Source: Chryseobacterium aquifrigidense (GTDB taxonomy: Bacteria > Bacteroidota > Bacteroidia > Flavobacteriales > Weeksellaceae). Taken from it: DNA of 64,000 nt. Position numbers and translations under genes: made by a program. The notes below the pieces were generated by a model. It saw nothing but the letters and a program-made list of their open reading frames with translations. It did no database searches and was not told the origin of the DNA. Where the stretch lies: the NCBI RefSeq assembly GCF_006716485.1, contig NZ_VFPD01000001.1, positions 2,129,463-2,193,462 on the forward strand. Direction: 5' to 3'. Shown here in pieces: positions 51,949 to 61,274 of the stretch; the first letter of the stretch is position 1, and every line of letters starts with the position of its first letter.

Positions 51949-53571
51949 TTAAAACTTGTTTTCGGCTCTGTTTTGTAACTGTGCAATAAACTCTGATGGA
52001 GAAATATTCATCTGCCTTTTGAATATATCAGCAAATCTGCTATGGGATGAGTAACCACATATTTCCGCTAAGTAGCTTATCTTATAGTTACGGTATTCGG
52101 GTTCCTTGTATAACTTTTTTGTTATATAATTGATTCTGTTATGATTGATATATTCGCTAAAATCTAACTTTTTATACTTTTTAATAATATAAGAGAGGTA
52201 CTTTGTATTCGTGTTAAGCAGTGAGGCCATTTTAGGCCTGGAAATTTTCTTATCCAGATATAAATGCCGGTGCTCAAAATCTTTCATGCGTTTTACCAGC
52301 TCCTCCTCTTTTTCCACACTTATATAAAATGAGGAAGCTACTTCTGTCTCCGTATCCGTTTCTGTACCTTTATCTGAATCGTCTTTTATAAAGTGATTTC
52401 TTACAGGTTCTGTATCAGCCACTATTTCAGCACACTCATTCTCCAACGGAGCATTTAAACCGTTAATAATTTTCTCAAACGGCAGTCTATTCTTTCTTTT
52501 TTGCTTTTTATAATAAAAATAGAGACCAACCATTACCAGAAATAAGAATGCAGATACGTAGATTAAAATATGAAAATACCCGGCAAATTTATTTTTCTTT
52601 GCTGATTCTTCCTTGAAATCCTGATCTGCCAAAGCCACCAGCTCATTTTTTTTCAGAAGGTCAATGGAGTCTTTTATTGGACTGATTTCAAGAAGCCTTT
52701 CGTGATTATGAGTGAGTCTGTAAAGCTTTCTAAGATCGTTAATGACAAAATCACTCTCCTTTTTATTTTTTTGGACAAAAGCAATATTTTTCGCTTTTAG
52801 CAAAAATGCCTCCGCCTCATCATACTTTTTCCGTTTTAAAGCAATATTACCCAATCCTCTGTAGTAAGTGGCATTGGTAACTGCATCAGATTTGATCTTT
52901 GAGTCCCGCAGTTTTTTATCAGCAAGATGAAAGTAGTTATTTGCGGAATCCAGACTGTTCTTTTGAACATATACTTCACCTAGTTTAAGATAAGATTTAC
53001 CCAAAAGAAAGTCAGTGACTTCATTTTTTTGTATTTTTTCTAGATAAGCCTGATTATTTTTAATCTTTTTGATAAAGCTTACTGTATCTTTTTCTTCCAG
53101 ATTCTGCAGGGCCTCTGTTTCCAGTAACATTGCATAGATATATCTTCCTTCAATAGAGTTTGATAATGATTTTCCAGCTGCTTTTGCTCTATTTAAAAAC
53201 TGTTTGCTGGCATCAAGCAGATTGAGCTTTAAATATTCTGAAGCAAGCCTTTCATTGGCAAGTGCTTCCCAGTCAGAAAGACCCGATTTTTTTGCCATTG
53301 AATCTATTTTTTTCCAGCTTTTGATAGATTTGCTTGCATTAAGCTGACGTGAGTAGGCGGTGCCCATAATAACCAGTGATCTTATCTTATGGTCTTCATT
53401 ATCTGAAGTTTGATAAATAGAATCACCAATTCTCAGCATTTTATCAACCCGTTCTTCCTTAAATGTATGGTAATAAATCTTTATAAAATCCTGATCATTT
53501 TTTGTCTGGGACTTTACCGATAGACTTGTCAGTAAGATTGAAATGAGAATATAAAAAGATTTGCGAACCAT
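51949..53571 (-). CDS. AraC-family regulator with TPR and membrane helix
   Basis: 540 residues. Signal-like start (MVRKSFYILISILLTSLSVK), extracytosolic helical TPR-type repeats (about 25-310: DWEALANERLASEYLKLNLL, YLKLGEVYVQKNSLDSANNY, GLGNIALKRKKYDEAEAFLL), one transmembrane helix (about 333-353), then a cytosolic linker and a C-terminal AraC HTH (RPKMASLLNTNTKYLSYIIK and YLAEICGYSSHSRFADIFKR, about 445-530). This one-protein membrane-sensor/DNA-binder layout is common in Flavobacteriia. Its targets may be the nearby surface-protein genes; that is inference. Confidence 0.88.
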   Translation of the reverse strand: MVRKSFYILISILLTSLSVKSQTKNDQDFIKIYYHTFKEERVDKMLRIGDSIYQTSDNEDHKIRSLVIMGTAYSRQLNASKSIKSWKKIDSMAKKSGLSDWEALANERLASEYLKLNLLDASKQFLNRAKAAGKSLSNSIEGRYIYAMLLETEALQNLEEKDTVSFIKKIKNNQAYLEKIQKNEVTDFLLGKSYLKLGEVYVQKNSLDSANNYFHLADKKLRDSKIKSDAVTNATYYRGLGNIALKRKKYDEAEAFLLKAKNIAFVQKNKKESDFVINDLRKLYRLTHNHERLLEISPIKDSIDLLKKNELVALADQDFKEESAKKNKFAGYFHILIYVSAFLFLVMVGLYFYYKKQKRKNRLPFEKIINGLNAPLENECAEIVADTEPVRNHFIKDDSDKGTETDTETEVASSFYISVEKEEELVKRMKDFEHRHLYLDKKISRPKMASLLNTNTKYLSYIIKKYKKLDFSEYINHNRINYITKKLYKEPEYRNYKISYLAEICGYSSHSRFADIFKRQMNISPSEFIAQLQNRAENKF

Positions 53572-54274
53572 ATTTTAAGAAAATTATATTTAACGAATTT
53601 AATACTGAAAAAACAAACACGTACCCCTCATCATATGCATTATACACCTGTAGATATTATGTAAAACCATTACTTAAATTAAAAAATCAACATTAAGTTG
53701 CAAAAGACAGTCCACAATTTCCAGAACTTTTAAATGACTTGATAAGTGGGAGAATGTAATGATAAAAAAGTCTTTCTTTCGAATGACCCTTTGATGCTAC
53801 TGAACAAAATCTCTCGTAAGAATACCTTGATTCCGGTTTCTTAATATCTTCAACAGTGAAAATCTGATCCTGTTGTGGGCAGCCAATCCGGCAGTAATAA
53901 AGATAATGATGCTTAAAATGAAGAAATAGAGATGAAAATAAAATCTTGGGATAAAGTCATAAAGACTGAGGGAACTCTCCAAAAAATTTATAAATCCGCA
54001 AGTGGATTCCATCATTATTTGTGGCAGCAAATTAAATACAATGTCCGTAGCTTGCAATCAACTGGCTGCCAGTATTCGAGAATAATGATACACAAAATAG
54101 TTTATAAAATGATCCGAAACACTTTTCTATACCTAAACTGAGCATTTTCTGAACTTTTATATACAGTACGATTAATATTTCCCGAAGAACAAACAATTCT
54201 TACGGAACAGAAAAGGAAACAGAAAAGTAACTTAATCTCATTCAATTAAAATGAAATTTTTTGTGATAGAATAT
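53572..54274. other. Long non-coding gap
   Basis: About 700 bases between two regulators. A minus-strand frame at 53797-54057 (86 codons, TTG start, one hydrophobic helix) and a plus-strand frame at 53932-54141 overlap and are not convincing. No terminator with a good T run or dispersed repeat was recognised. It may be regulatory or decayed. Confidence 0.35.
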
Positions 54275-54919
54275 CTACTGATTATACAGTCTGAGGATTT
54301 CCACCAGTTCGGGTATGGATCGTATTTTCAGCTTCTCAAACAACCTGATTTTGTAAGTACTGATCGTGGATGAATGGAGATTCAGCTGATTAGAAATTTC
54401 TTTGAGGGGAAGACCTTCTGCAAGTTTATTGGCAATTTGCAATTCGCGGTCTGACAGCGCTTCAAAGGGAGAACTTTTGGGTGTGCCATTTAGTGATTCT
54501 AAAAAAATAGCTTCTTTTATATTATCACTGATATATCGGCCTTTAGTGAGCATCGCCGTTAAAGCAGTCTCAATCACTTCCGTGGAGCTTAGCTTGCTGA
54601 GATAGCCGCCAGCACCCATTTTCAGATAACGCATCCCATACAATTCTTCATCCTGCGAAGAAAATATAAGAGTTTTTAATGCAGGCTGGTGAATTTTTAT
54701 GTAATCTATTGCTTCCTGAACAGTACCATTAGGCATATTAACGTCCATAATGGCCAGATCAAATTCTTCGTTCAGAATTAATTTATAAAGCGATTTATAA
54801 TCTTCTACTTCTGAAATGATGGCATCGGGTCTGAATCGTTTAATTGTCTGTATCAAACCCATCCGGACGATACCATGATCGTCTGCTACAACAATGCGAA
54901 TGTTTACTTTTAAACCCAT
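54275..54919 (-). CDS. LuxR/NarL-family response regulator (next to the fibre operon)
   Basis: 214 residues. Receiver with Asp13/Asp14 (VVADDHGIV), phospho-acceptor Asp59 (LAIMDVNMPNG), SSQDEELYG switch region and Lys in GGYLSKLSS. LuxR HTH at about 152-205 (LSDRELQIANKLAEGLPLKE, ISNQLNLHSSTISTYKIRLF). Its ATG overlaps the last base of the histidine kinase stop, so the pair is coupled. Being next to the chaperone/usher-like operon, it is the best candidate regulator of the subunit promoters; that is inference. Confidence 0.92.
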   Translation of the reverse strand: MGLKVNIRIVVADDHGIVRMGLIQTIKRFRPDAIISEVEDYKSLYKLILNEEFDLAIMDVNMPNGTVQEAIDYIKIHQPALKTLIFSSQDEELYGMRYLKMGAGGYLSKLSSTEVIETALTAMLTKGRYISDNIKEAIFLESLNGTPKSSPFEALSDRELQIANKLAEGLPLKEISNQLNLHSSTISTYKIRLFEKLKIRSIPELVEILRLYNQ

Positions 54920-55653
54920 TATTCTATAAATTTATGTAAAAAAAGGGAAACCGTAGTGCCTTTATTTTCAGCGGAAATGATTTGGATGTTTCCATACAGC
55001 AAGGATATAAAATTTTTTACAATTTTCAAACTTAATCCCACGCCTTTCTCACCTGCAGTTCCCAGGAATACGGGATTATCATAATTGTAGATCGTAGGTA
55101 AATACTTTTCATGTATTCCTGTTCCGGAATCAATTACAGAAAGCACAACCTGATCACCTTCTGTAATCGCCTGTAAATAAACATCCTGACCATCAAATGA
55201 ATATTTTACCGCATTGTTAAAAATTTTGTCTAAAACATATTCCAGCAGCAGGCGATCACTTGTAAGAGATGCATTGTGATCTCCTTTATAATAAAAGTTA
55301 ATATTTTTTTCCTTTAATTTAGCAGCGTATTTTTCTTCCAGATAGTGAAAAAGATCCATCACTATTATTTTAACAGGTTTGATCTGAAATTCCCCGTATT
55401 GTGTTTTTAGCCAGGCAACGCTATCCTGAATAGTTTGCAGATTCTTTTGGGTATCACGTTTTACCTGTGGCAATAACTTAAAAAAATCTTCCTCACTTAA
55501 AGTCTTTTGCTCCAGCTCTTCTGTAAGCCAAAGAAAGGTTCCAAACAATTCTTTTGAGTCATGAGACAATATTGAAATCAGTCCGTTCTTGAAATTGATT
55601 TCATTTTCCAGTTTTTCGATTTTTAATTGGAGCTCGTTGATAAGATCATTCAT
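54919..55653 (-). CDS. Soluble sensor histidine kinase
   Basis: 244 residues without signal peptide or transmembrane helix. A short coiled coil (INELQLKIEKLENEIN), H-box LISILSHDSKELFGTFLWLT with His31, a dimerisation helix pair, then the HATPase domain: N-box LLEYVLDKIFNNAVKYSF, G1 VIDSGTGIHEKYL and G2 AGEKGVGLSLKIVKNFISLL. Compact kinases of this kind take the signal from a partner or the cytosol. It shares one base with the response regulator downstream. Confidence 0.9.
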   Translation of the reverse strand: MNDLINELQLKIEKLENEINFKNGLISILSHDSKELFGTFLWLTEELEQKTLSEEDFFKLLPQVKRDTQKNLQTIQDSVAWLKTQYGEFQIKPVKIIVMDLFHYLEEKYAAKLKEKNINFYYKGDHNASLTSDRLLLEYVLDKIFNNAVKYSFDGQDVYLQAITEGDQVVLSVIDSGTGIHEKYLPTIYNYDNPVFLGTAGEKGVGLSLKIVKNFISLLYGNIQIISAENKGTTVSLFLHKFIE

Positions 55654-55810
55654 AAATTAAGTATCACGGTTTAGAAGCTGTTTGAATTATTTTTTTTGAA
55701 AGAAAGCAGAAGGGTTATATTGTTTAAATGTGAATAAAAACATCCGTTTCAGGCCTTTCTTCAGGAACTGGCAAGTTAAAAAAAATATCATATTAGTTAA
55801 AAAAAAAGAA

Positions 55811-55838
55811 TGGGATTTACTTGAAATAGTAAATCCCA
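55811..55838. terminator. Hairpin between the fibre operon and the histidine kinase
   Basis: Perfect 11-bp stem, 6-base loop, with an A run on its left and ATATTTTAT on its right; it may end transcription from either side. Confidence 0.55.
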
Positions 55839-56070
55839 TATTTTATCTTACTAAAATCCACATTGCATAAACGGCAAAGTTGAAATTCATGAAAAGCGCT
55901 GAATTGTTGAGAAAGTTATCTGCTGGACTCTTAATACCAGAAGACGTTCCAAAGATTATGAAAGAAAAAACGAAAATGCCAGTGTTTATATTCTTGTACC
56001 AAATATCAGAAGATTAACTAATAAAATTTTAATTCAAACAGCTTGAATTTTTCTCATGCAGTTAATTTGA

Positions 56071-56110
56071 TAATATCGTGCTGATCAGTCGATTGATCAG
56101 CACGATATTA
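56071..56110. terminator. Perfect 17-bp hairpin at the end of the fibre operon
   Basis: TAATATCGTGCTGATCA pairs perfectly with TGATCAGCACGATATTA around a 6-base loop. No long T run follows on either strand. It lies 26 bases beyond the stop of the adhesin gene, with a second hairpin between. Confidence 0.7.
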
Positions 56111-56111
56111 A

Positions 56112-56134
56112 AATGCTCTATAAGGAAGAGCATT
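56112..56134 (-). terminator. Second hairpin directly after the adhesin stop codon
   Basis: 8-bp stem (AATGCTCT/AGAGCATT) with a 7-base loop, ending next to the stop codon at 56136-56138. With the 17-bp hairpin it makes a tandem stem-loop end. Confidence 0.6.
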
Positions 56135-56135
56135 G

Positions 56136-57569
56136 TTAAATTGCCGTAAAGCTATAATAAACATTGATGGAGTAAGTAGTATTTTCCTTACCAACCAAAC
56201 TTTGGCCACTCTCAGGTGATATGGTATATCTTATATTCAGTCCCCGGTCCAAAACCGGTGCTCCGTTAAAGAGTATTTTTTGAGGCGTTTTGGATAAGGG
56301 TGCACTTACAGAACTTCCATCCACACCAATTTGTAATATGTTGGAATTGATGCTGGTCTGCAGCCCCCCTTTCTTGAAATAATTTTCATCCGATTTTACA
56401 TAGAGCTCAAAATTTTCATTATTGGACAACATAATCTGGTTGGGAATCATTTGTGACTGACCTTCGGTGTACTGGGCAGCGGTATTAAAATTAAAGTTGA
56501 CGTTGCGTCCGGAACTGGGAATGGTGATCTCAGACAGAGGAAGCACCTTTAACTGAACGGCTGTATTTTGCAAACTGTTAATTGAATTATCTGTACTTCT
56601 GGCATTGAAGTTCAATTCAAAAGTATATGTTCCGGCTTCAAAAAAGAAGTTTTTAAAATCTTCCGCAGACACATAAAGCTGAGGAATGAAGCTGTTTCTG
56701 TTTCCTGCTGCAACACTGAAATTAGCAGCGGAAAAATTCTGAAAATCGGAAGATAAGGCTTTGGTGGTGAGTGCCGATCCGTTACTGCCTAATTTAATGC
56801 TTGCTATATTTCTGGTTCCCGGAACACCTTTAGAGGAGGTAAACTGAATGTTTGTGCCAGCAGCTTTCGCCCAAAAATTAAAATCAACCGTATTTGCGAT
56901 TTCCGTGTTTCCCAAATCCCACAACCGCGTGCTTGTACTGCGGTAATCATTCAGAGAAGATATTTCTATGTATTTTGTTAAGGAGTTTGCGACCCATCGT
57001 ATAGATGAAGGAATAACTAAAATTGTTTTAAAATTATGTGGTGTGAAATCATTATAATTCTGAGTGATATCCATGGAGTAATTTCCGGCCCGGAAGGCAT
57101 TGGCAGTAAATTGTGAGGCAGGAATTTTAAATGTAAAATTGATATTTCCGCGGTTAAATCCTCCCGCGAGACTGATTGATGGCGGTTCAAACCATTTTAT
57201 AGCGCTTGTACTGAACGACTGAAACCCTGGCAAATAACCTGAAAGTCCGGTATATGGCAGCTGCCCGCCCATACTTTCCAACTGCCACAGAAGAGTGGAA
57301 CCGGGTAAGGTAAGTGAGGAAGAAGAGTGAGTAAAATTTGGTCCGGAAACAGAGGTAAAGGTAGGAGCTGTTGGGAGTAATCCCAAAAAGGCATAATCCC
57401 AGTTGGTTCTGTTGGCGTTCGTCATTACTCTTGTAGGCACTGAAGTAAATTCGGTCCTGTTAAAAATATTATTATCGGGAACTGACAGGTAGATATCCTG
57501 AGCTTGCGTAGCTGCAGCCCCGCAGAACACGGTAAAAATTCCTACTAGAAAAACCCTCATCTTTTTCAT
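56136..57569 (-). CDS. Secreted adhesin-like protein of the fibre operon
   Basis: 477 residues. Signal peptide (MKKMRVFLVGIFTVFCGAAA, cut near TQAQ). The rest is made of several beta-sandwich-like segments whose ends share a pattern with the subunits: FRAGNYSMDITQNY, FEAGTYTFELNFNAR and the C-terminal NTTYSINVYYSFTAI, compare GTYTQTVTYTATAL in the subunits. It is larger than the subunits and encoded once, as fimbrial tip adhesins are. It starts 10 bases after the stop of the usher-like gene. It may be the tip or receptor-binding protein. Family not recognised; tip role is inference. Confidence 0.75.
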   Translation of the reverse strand: MKKMRVFLVGIFTVFCGAAATQAQDIYLSVPDNNIFNRTEFTSVPTRVMTNANRTNWDYAFLGLLPTAPTFTSVSGPNFTHSSSSLTLPGSTLLWQLESMGGQLPYTGLSGYLPGFQSFSTSAIKWFEPPSISLAGGFNRGNINFTFKIPASQFTANAFRAGNYSMDITQNYNDFTPHNFKTILVIPSSIRWVANSLTKYIEISSLNDYRSTSTRLWDLGNTEIANTVDFNFWAKAAGTNIQFTSSKGVPGTRNIASIKLGSNGSALTTKALSSDFQNFSAANFSVAAGNRNSFIPQLYVSAEDFKNFFFEAGTYTFELNFNARSTDNSINSLQNTAVQLKVLPLSEITIPSSGRNVNFNFNTAAQYTEGQSQMIPNQIMLSNNENFELYVKSDENYFKKGGLQTSINSNILQIGVDGSSVSAPLSKTPQKILFNGAPVLDRGLNIRYTISPESGQSLVGKENTTYSINVYYSFTAI

Positions 57570-57579
57570 ACTTTTAAAT

Positions 57580-60384
57580 TTAAAACTTTTTCACCTTAAT
57601 GGTAGTGTCTTTCTTCTTGTATTCAAAAACCACGGTTTTTGAATACCCTTCTTTTGTCACCTGAATCGTTTGGGTAGGTTGTGTATAGCTGTATTTGTCA
57701 TTTTCAATATAGAGGTTGTATTTCCCATCTTTCAGGAAAAACTCAAACTCATTTTTTTGGTTAACCACAGCAGTATAGATGGCACCATCTTCACCTTTTG
57801 CATACACTACTATTCCGGTTACATCTGTTTCCAAAACATCGTAAGCCTGTTTGATCTCTGTTAATTTTCCACTTACTCTGATATTTTTTACCAGGCCTAC
57901 TTTACGGTTAATATTGTTATGTACCATAATCAAAGGATCCATCATCAACCGGGCACCCGCACTTTCGTTCACTTTCAGGGTGTATGTACCTTCAGGCACA
58001 TTCTGAAAAACTACTTTTCCATTCTTATCCGTCATTGCTACATAATTGTCCAGCTTGACGATTTCATTAGCAAGTACCGGTTCACCGGATTCCAAAAGTC
58101 CATTGAAATTTTTATCTTCAAAGAACTGGAAAGCCACTTTATGATTTCCGAGAGCCGTAGCTGTGGTAAAATATTTTTTAATTCCCACTCTGTACTGGTA
58201 ATAGCTGCCACTGGTTGAATATTCAGCCGTAGATTTATAACCGGAAAGATTAAAATAACCTGTGGTGGACCAGGAAGACGAGATCTTATATTCCAGATTA
58301 CCGGTGATATTGCTGTTTAAATTCTTATAAAGTTCCGAATAGAAGGTTCCGGCTGAAAAAGATCCGGTCAGATTATGATTAAGCATCTGGAAATTATACG
58401 AAGCGTATACATTATAGTTGGCGAAATCACGGTTTACATCATAATAAGAATTTAAATCAAAAACACTGGTTGCGTTCCATTGCGCTGTTCCGTTGAGGGA
58501 GAATGACTTATATCTGTAAGACAGGGTTGTTTTCAAACTGTTGAACCAGTCCGGTTTATTGTTCTCTTTTGAATAAGAATATTCCGCCGTAAGGTTCAAT
58601 CCATGGGCACCTAATGTAGTGCTGATATTGGCTTCCAACCTATATGAAAAAAGTTCCTGTGAGGTGTAAAAACTAGCTGTTTTCTGCTTTTCAACCTTAG
58701 GAGACAGGAGAAAATTCCACTTCTTTAAAGAAAACTGGTAACCTATTCCCAAAGCTTCTGTACTGTTGAAATAATAACGCAAATTTGAGGTGTTCCCAGG
58801 TTGGATTGGCTCACTCTGGAAACTCAGGAATTCAGGTTCTACCTGCGAATTCTGATATTGTATAAAAGCGCGCTGAGCACCAGAAAACTGGCGGCCGATC
58901 CTCTGATTTGAGAAAAAGGATCCCCGTTTGATCCCTGCATAGCTTTTGGTGGCAAAAGAGTTAACAGATTGTATATCCCATTTCCCTATTTTCCCCTCGT
59001 AATTAGCTCCCATTGAAGCTCCTGCGTTTTCATCTCTGTTCACAAGGCCTTTTTCATGGCTCAGGCCAACCTCCGTGCGAATTGCATGTTTATCACTGAT
59101 TAACAATGATGTTACCGCGTTCGCTACCTGCGTATCTACGTTAAAGCGTGGATCATGGTCGAATAGATAGGACACTTTCCCATTGAAAGATTTAGCATTT
59201 CCAAAAGCATATTTTCCACCCGCTATGGTAGATCCTTCTGTTTGCTGGAAATAAGTACCGTACAGATTATAATTATTTTCCAGTGCAAGAATTTCAATCT
59301 GATTATTTTCACCAAATTTGGTAGAAACTTTCCCTCCTCTTCCGAAAACCGGGTAATCGTAATCGCTGCTGTTAACATTTCCCAAGCGTAAAACCGTATT
59401 TTTTCTCTCCAGTTCCAGCCAGGTATCATACAGGTTATAACGGCCGTCTTCAACATAGTAATCTGCTCCGATATTGAAGTGCGATTTCAAATTCTCAGAC
59501 ACCCGAAATGCTGTATTTCCCCTTAATTGAAGATAATTGAAACCTGAACTGTTTTCGTTGTAGCTCATTTCCGCAAAATTACTTCCGCTCACCGCTTCGT
59601 TTCCTCTGGCCATTTGTCTGTTATGCGATAAAATGACTAAGTAGAGCGTGTTGCTTCCCACAATTTTATTATCAAGCAGATCTGTGACGATTGCATTAAT
59701 ATTAAATTCCGGATAAAGTGTATTCTGTTTTCTGACTGCAATTTTGATCTCAACCGTTTGTTTTTCTAAACCTTCCAGAGATAAAGTTTGCTGCTTTGGT
59801 AAAATTTCCAGGCCATCAGGAATAGATTGCAGATCAATCCTGACAGTTCGTTTACTATAGCCCTGGTTTTCTACAGTCAGCAGAATTGAGGATTGAGGCA
59901 AAGCGGGGTTAATGAAATTTTCGTAGTTGGCCGTATAAATTGCGATGTTTTTGTTCTCGCCTTTAGCAACTAAGAATGAGGCGCTTTCAGTTCTGGTAAC
60001 TGTCGGGGTAGCGTACGAAACCTGGAATTTGATCTCATTGGATCTCAGTTTCATAAAATCCACGTTGGCAATCAACTTCACAGGAAGATTTTTAGACTGC
60101 CCCGCACTTAAGGTAAAGTCATTTTTGGGATAGAAAAGCAATCCCGGATATTTTTCCTGAGGTATGATATTCTGAATGATAATCTCTTCAGAACTTTTAT
60201 TCTCAATGACCAGGAAATTAGTAAAAGTAGAACCTTTCTCAACAGCAACACTGTCGTTTTCAAAATGGATCTGAATATCCTTCCTTTCCTGTGCAAAAGC
60301 CCACGAAAACTGCAGAAGAACAAGTACAAAACATAAGATTGTTCTTCTTAGCACTGATATCGATATTCCATTCTGTGGTTTCAA
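57580..60384 (-). CDS. Usher-like outer-membrane barrel with Ig and SdrB-like domains
   Basis: 934 residues. The start is TTG 60382-60384 or GTG 60352-60354; no ATG is available. Signal peptide (LVLLQFSWAFAQ). Residues about 30-250 form two immunoglobulin-like domains (IENKSSEEIIIQNIIPQEKY, ILLTVENQGYSKRTVRIDLQ). About 265-740 alternate like a large outer-membrane barrel (FNYLQLRGNTAFRVSENLKS, LRYYFNSTEALGIGYQFSLK). The C-terminal part has an SdrD B/carboxypeptidase-regulatory-like domain (FFEDKNFNGLLESGEPVL, GKVVFQNVPEGTYTLKVN) and a last small beta-domain. This resembles the design of ushers of the alternate chaperone pathway. It follows the chaperone gene by 9 bases. Confidence 0.78.
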   Translation of the reverse strand: MKPQNGISISVLRRTILCFVLVLLQFSWAFAQERKDIQIHFENDSVAVEKGSTFTNFLVIENKSSEEIIIQNIIPQEKYPGLLFYPKNDFTLSAGQSKNLPVKLIANVDFMKLRSNEIKFQVSYATPTVTRTESASFLVAKGENKNIAIYTANYENFINPALPQSSILLTVENQGYSKRTVRIDLQSIPDGLEILPKQQTLSLEGLEKQTVEIKIAVRKQNTLYPEFNINAIVTDLLDNKIVGSNTLYLVILSHNRQMARGNEAVSGSNFAEMSYNENSSGFNYLQLRGNTAFRVSENLKSHFNIGADYYVEDGRYNLYDTWLELERKNTVLRLGNVNSSDYDYPVFGRGGKVSTKFGENNQIEILALENNYNLYGTYFQQTEGSTIAGGKYAFGNAKSFNGKVSYLFDHDPRFNVDTQVANAVTSLLISDKHAIRTEVGLSHEKGLVNRDENAGASMGANYEGKIGKWDIQSVNSFATKSYAGIKRGSFFSNQRIGRQFSGAQRAFIQYQNSQVEPEFLSFQSEPIQPGNTSNLRYYFNSTEALGIGYQFSLKKWNFLLSPKVEKQKTASFYTSQELFSYRLEANISTTLGAHGLNLTAEYSYSKENNKPDWFNSLKTTLSYRYKSFSLNGTAQWNATSVFDLNSYYDVNRDFANYNVYASYNFQMLNHNLTGSFSAGTFYSELYKNLNSNITGNLEYKISSSWSTTGYFNLSGYKSTAEYSTSGSYYQYRVGIKKYFTTATALGNHKVAFQFFEDKNFNGLLESGEPVLANEIVKLDNYVAMTDKNGKVVFQNVPEGTYTLKVNESAGARLMMDPLIMVHNNINRKVGLVKNIRVSGKLTEIKQAYDVLETDVTGIVVYAKGEDGAIYTAVVNQKNEFEFFLKDGKYNLYIENDKYSYTQPTQTIQVTKEGYSKTVVFEYKKKDTTIKVKKF

Positions 60385-60393
60385 AGCTTAATT

Positions 60394-61194
60394 TTAAAAT
60401 TTAAAGTTTTTTTCTCCTACACGTAAATCATTGGATTCTGCCATTTTGATAATAACTACACCAAGAAAGTTCCCTGAAATGTTCTCTGGTAAAGAAAACT
60501 GAACAACCTGATTGGTATCCGGAAGCATAGAGATGGAAATAGCGGGTAATTTTATTTCCTTACCACTGTCTGTATTGGTAAGTTCAAACTCAACGGTGGC
60601 ATCGTTGATGGTGTTTCCATCATTATGGATACTTACTGCCACTTTTCTGTTCGCTGCATTCTCACTTTTCACTTCTGAAATATTGGTAATATCCAGACTT
60701 TTCACATGGTTTCCCGGTGGAGTATAAAAGATGTGAAGCCCTACCTCAAATAAGGTGATAATACCAATACCATTCTGAATACGTGCCTTATCTGCCTGCT
60801 GAGGAAGTTGGGTGAAAAACAACATGCTGTTCGTAACGGCAGACGGTGATGCATTTGCCGGAATCTGCATGGTTACTACAATCTCTTTTGTACTTTTTGC
60901 AGGAACTGTTACAGCGTTTTCTAAGGTGGATACCCAGGAAGCGTTGGAAGTTTTTGAACTGCCTGCTTCAAGATAAACCTTATTTCCGTCTTCTTCTCTA
61001 ACCCAGTCTTTGTAATTGAGATTAAAAACATAATCCTTATCCGAGCTGTTTTGAAGCGTGACTGTCTTTGTTACTTTTTCTCCCGGATTACCTGTAAAAA
61101 ACAAGCGCGTAGGCGACATAGAGATACTTTGTGCCAGAAGTGAAGAAGATCCTGTGAGGATAAAGAAAATGAAAAGGTGAATAAACTTGTGCAT
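60394..61194 (-). CDS. PapD-like periplasmic chaperone
   Basis: 266 residues. Signal peptide (ILTGSSSLLAQ). Two-domain PapD/immunoglobulin fold: SISMSPTRLFFTGNPGEKVT, VTLQNSSDKDYVFNLNYKDW, a long edge strand with VTVPAKSTKEIVVTMQIPAN (fitting the chaperone G1 strand region) and SAVTNSMLFFTQLPQQ, then a second domain (RKVAVSIHNDGNTINDATVE, SMLPDTNQVVQFSLPENISG). It would cap fibre subunits by donor-strand complementation and hand them to the usher-like barrel encoded next. It lies 80 bases downstream of a subunit gene. Confidence 0.85.
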   Translation of the reverse strand: MHKFIHLFIFFILTGSSSLLAQSISMSPTRLFFTGNPGEKVTKTVTLQNSSDKDYVFNLNYKDWVREEDGNKVYLEAGSSKTSNASWVSTLENAVTVPAKSTKEIVVTMQIPANASPSAVTNSMLFFTQLPQQADKARIQNGIGIITLFEVGLHIFYTPPGNHVKSLDITNISEVKSENAANRKVAVSIHNDGNTINDATVEFELTNTDSGKEIKLPAISISMLPDTNQVVQFSLPENISGNFLGVVIIKMAESNDLRVGEKNFKF

Positions 61195-61223
61195 GGTGTA
61201 AATAGTTTAATGATAAAGATTCC

Positions 61224-61231
61224 CAAAACTA
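61224..61231 (-). promoter_or_regulatory. Possible -7 box of the chaperone-usher-adhesin unit
   Basis: Reads TAGTTTTG on the minus strand, 30 bases before the chaperone start. No TTG at the proper -33 distance; the unit may also be read through from the subunit gene upstream. Confidence 0.3.
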
Positions 61232-61274
61232 CTGAAAACATAGCAAAAGGAACCTTTACAAACTAAAATTTTTA

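Larger units (their letters stand above)
55654..56135. other. Intergenic region with three hairpins between the adhesin operon and the kinase
   Basis: About 480 bases. A hairpin at 55811-55838 (TGGGATTTACT/AGTAAATCCCA) and the two 3'-end hairpins of the fibre operon (56071-56110 and 56112-56134). A plus-strand frame at 55889-56017 (42 codons, ATG, starting MKSAELLRKLSAG) has no clear ribosome site and is not counted as a gene. Confidence 0.45.

Noticed and set aside
53797-54057. 86-codon minus-strand frame with a hydrophobic helix
   Set aside because: TTG start, no ribosome site, overlaps another open frame in a non-coding gap, no recognisable family.
55889-56017. 42-codon plus-strand frame starting MKSAELLRKLSAG
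   Set aside because: No ribosome site or promoter box, no GG leader, no homologue recognised; kept only as a note.
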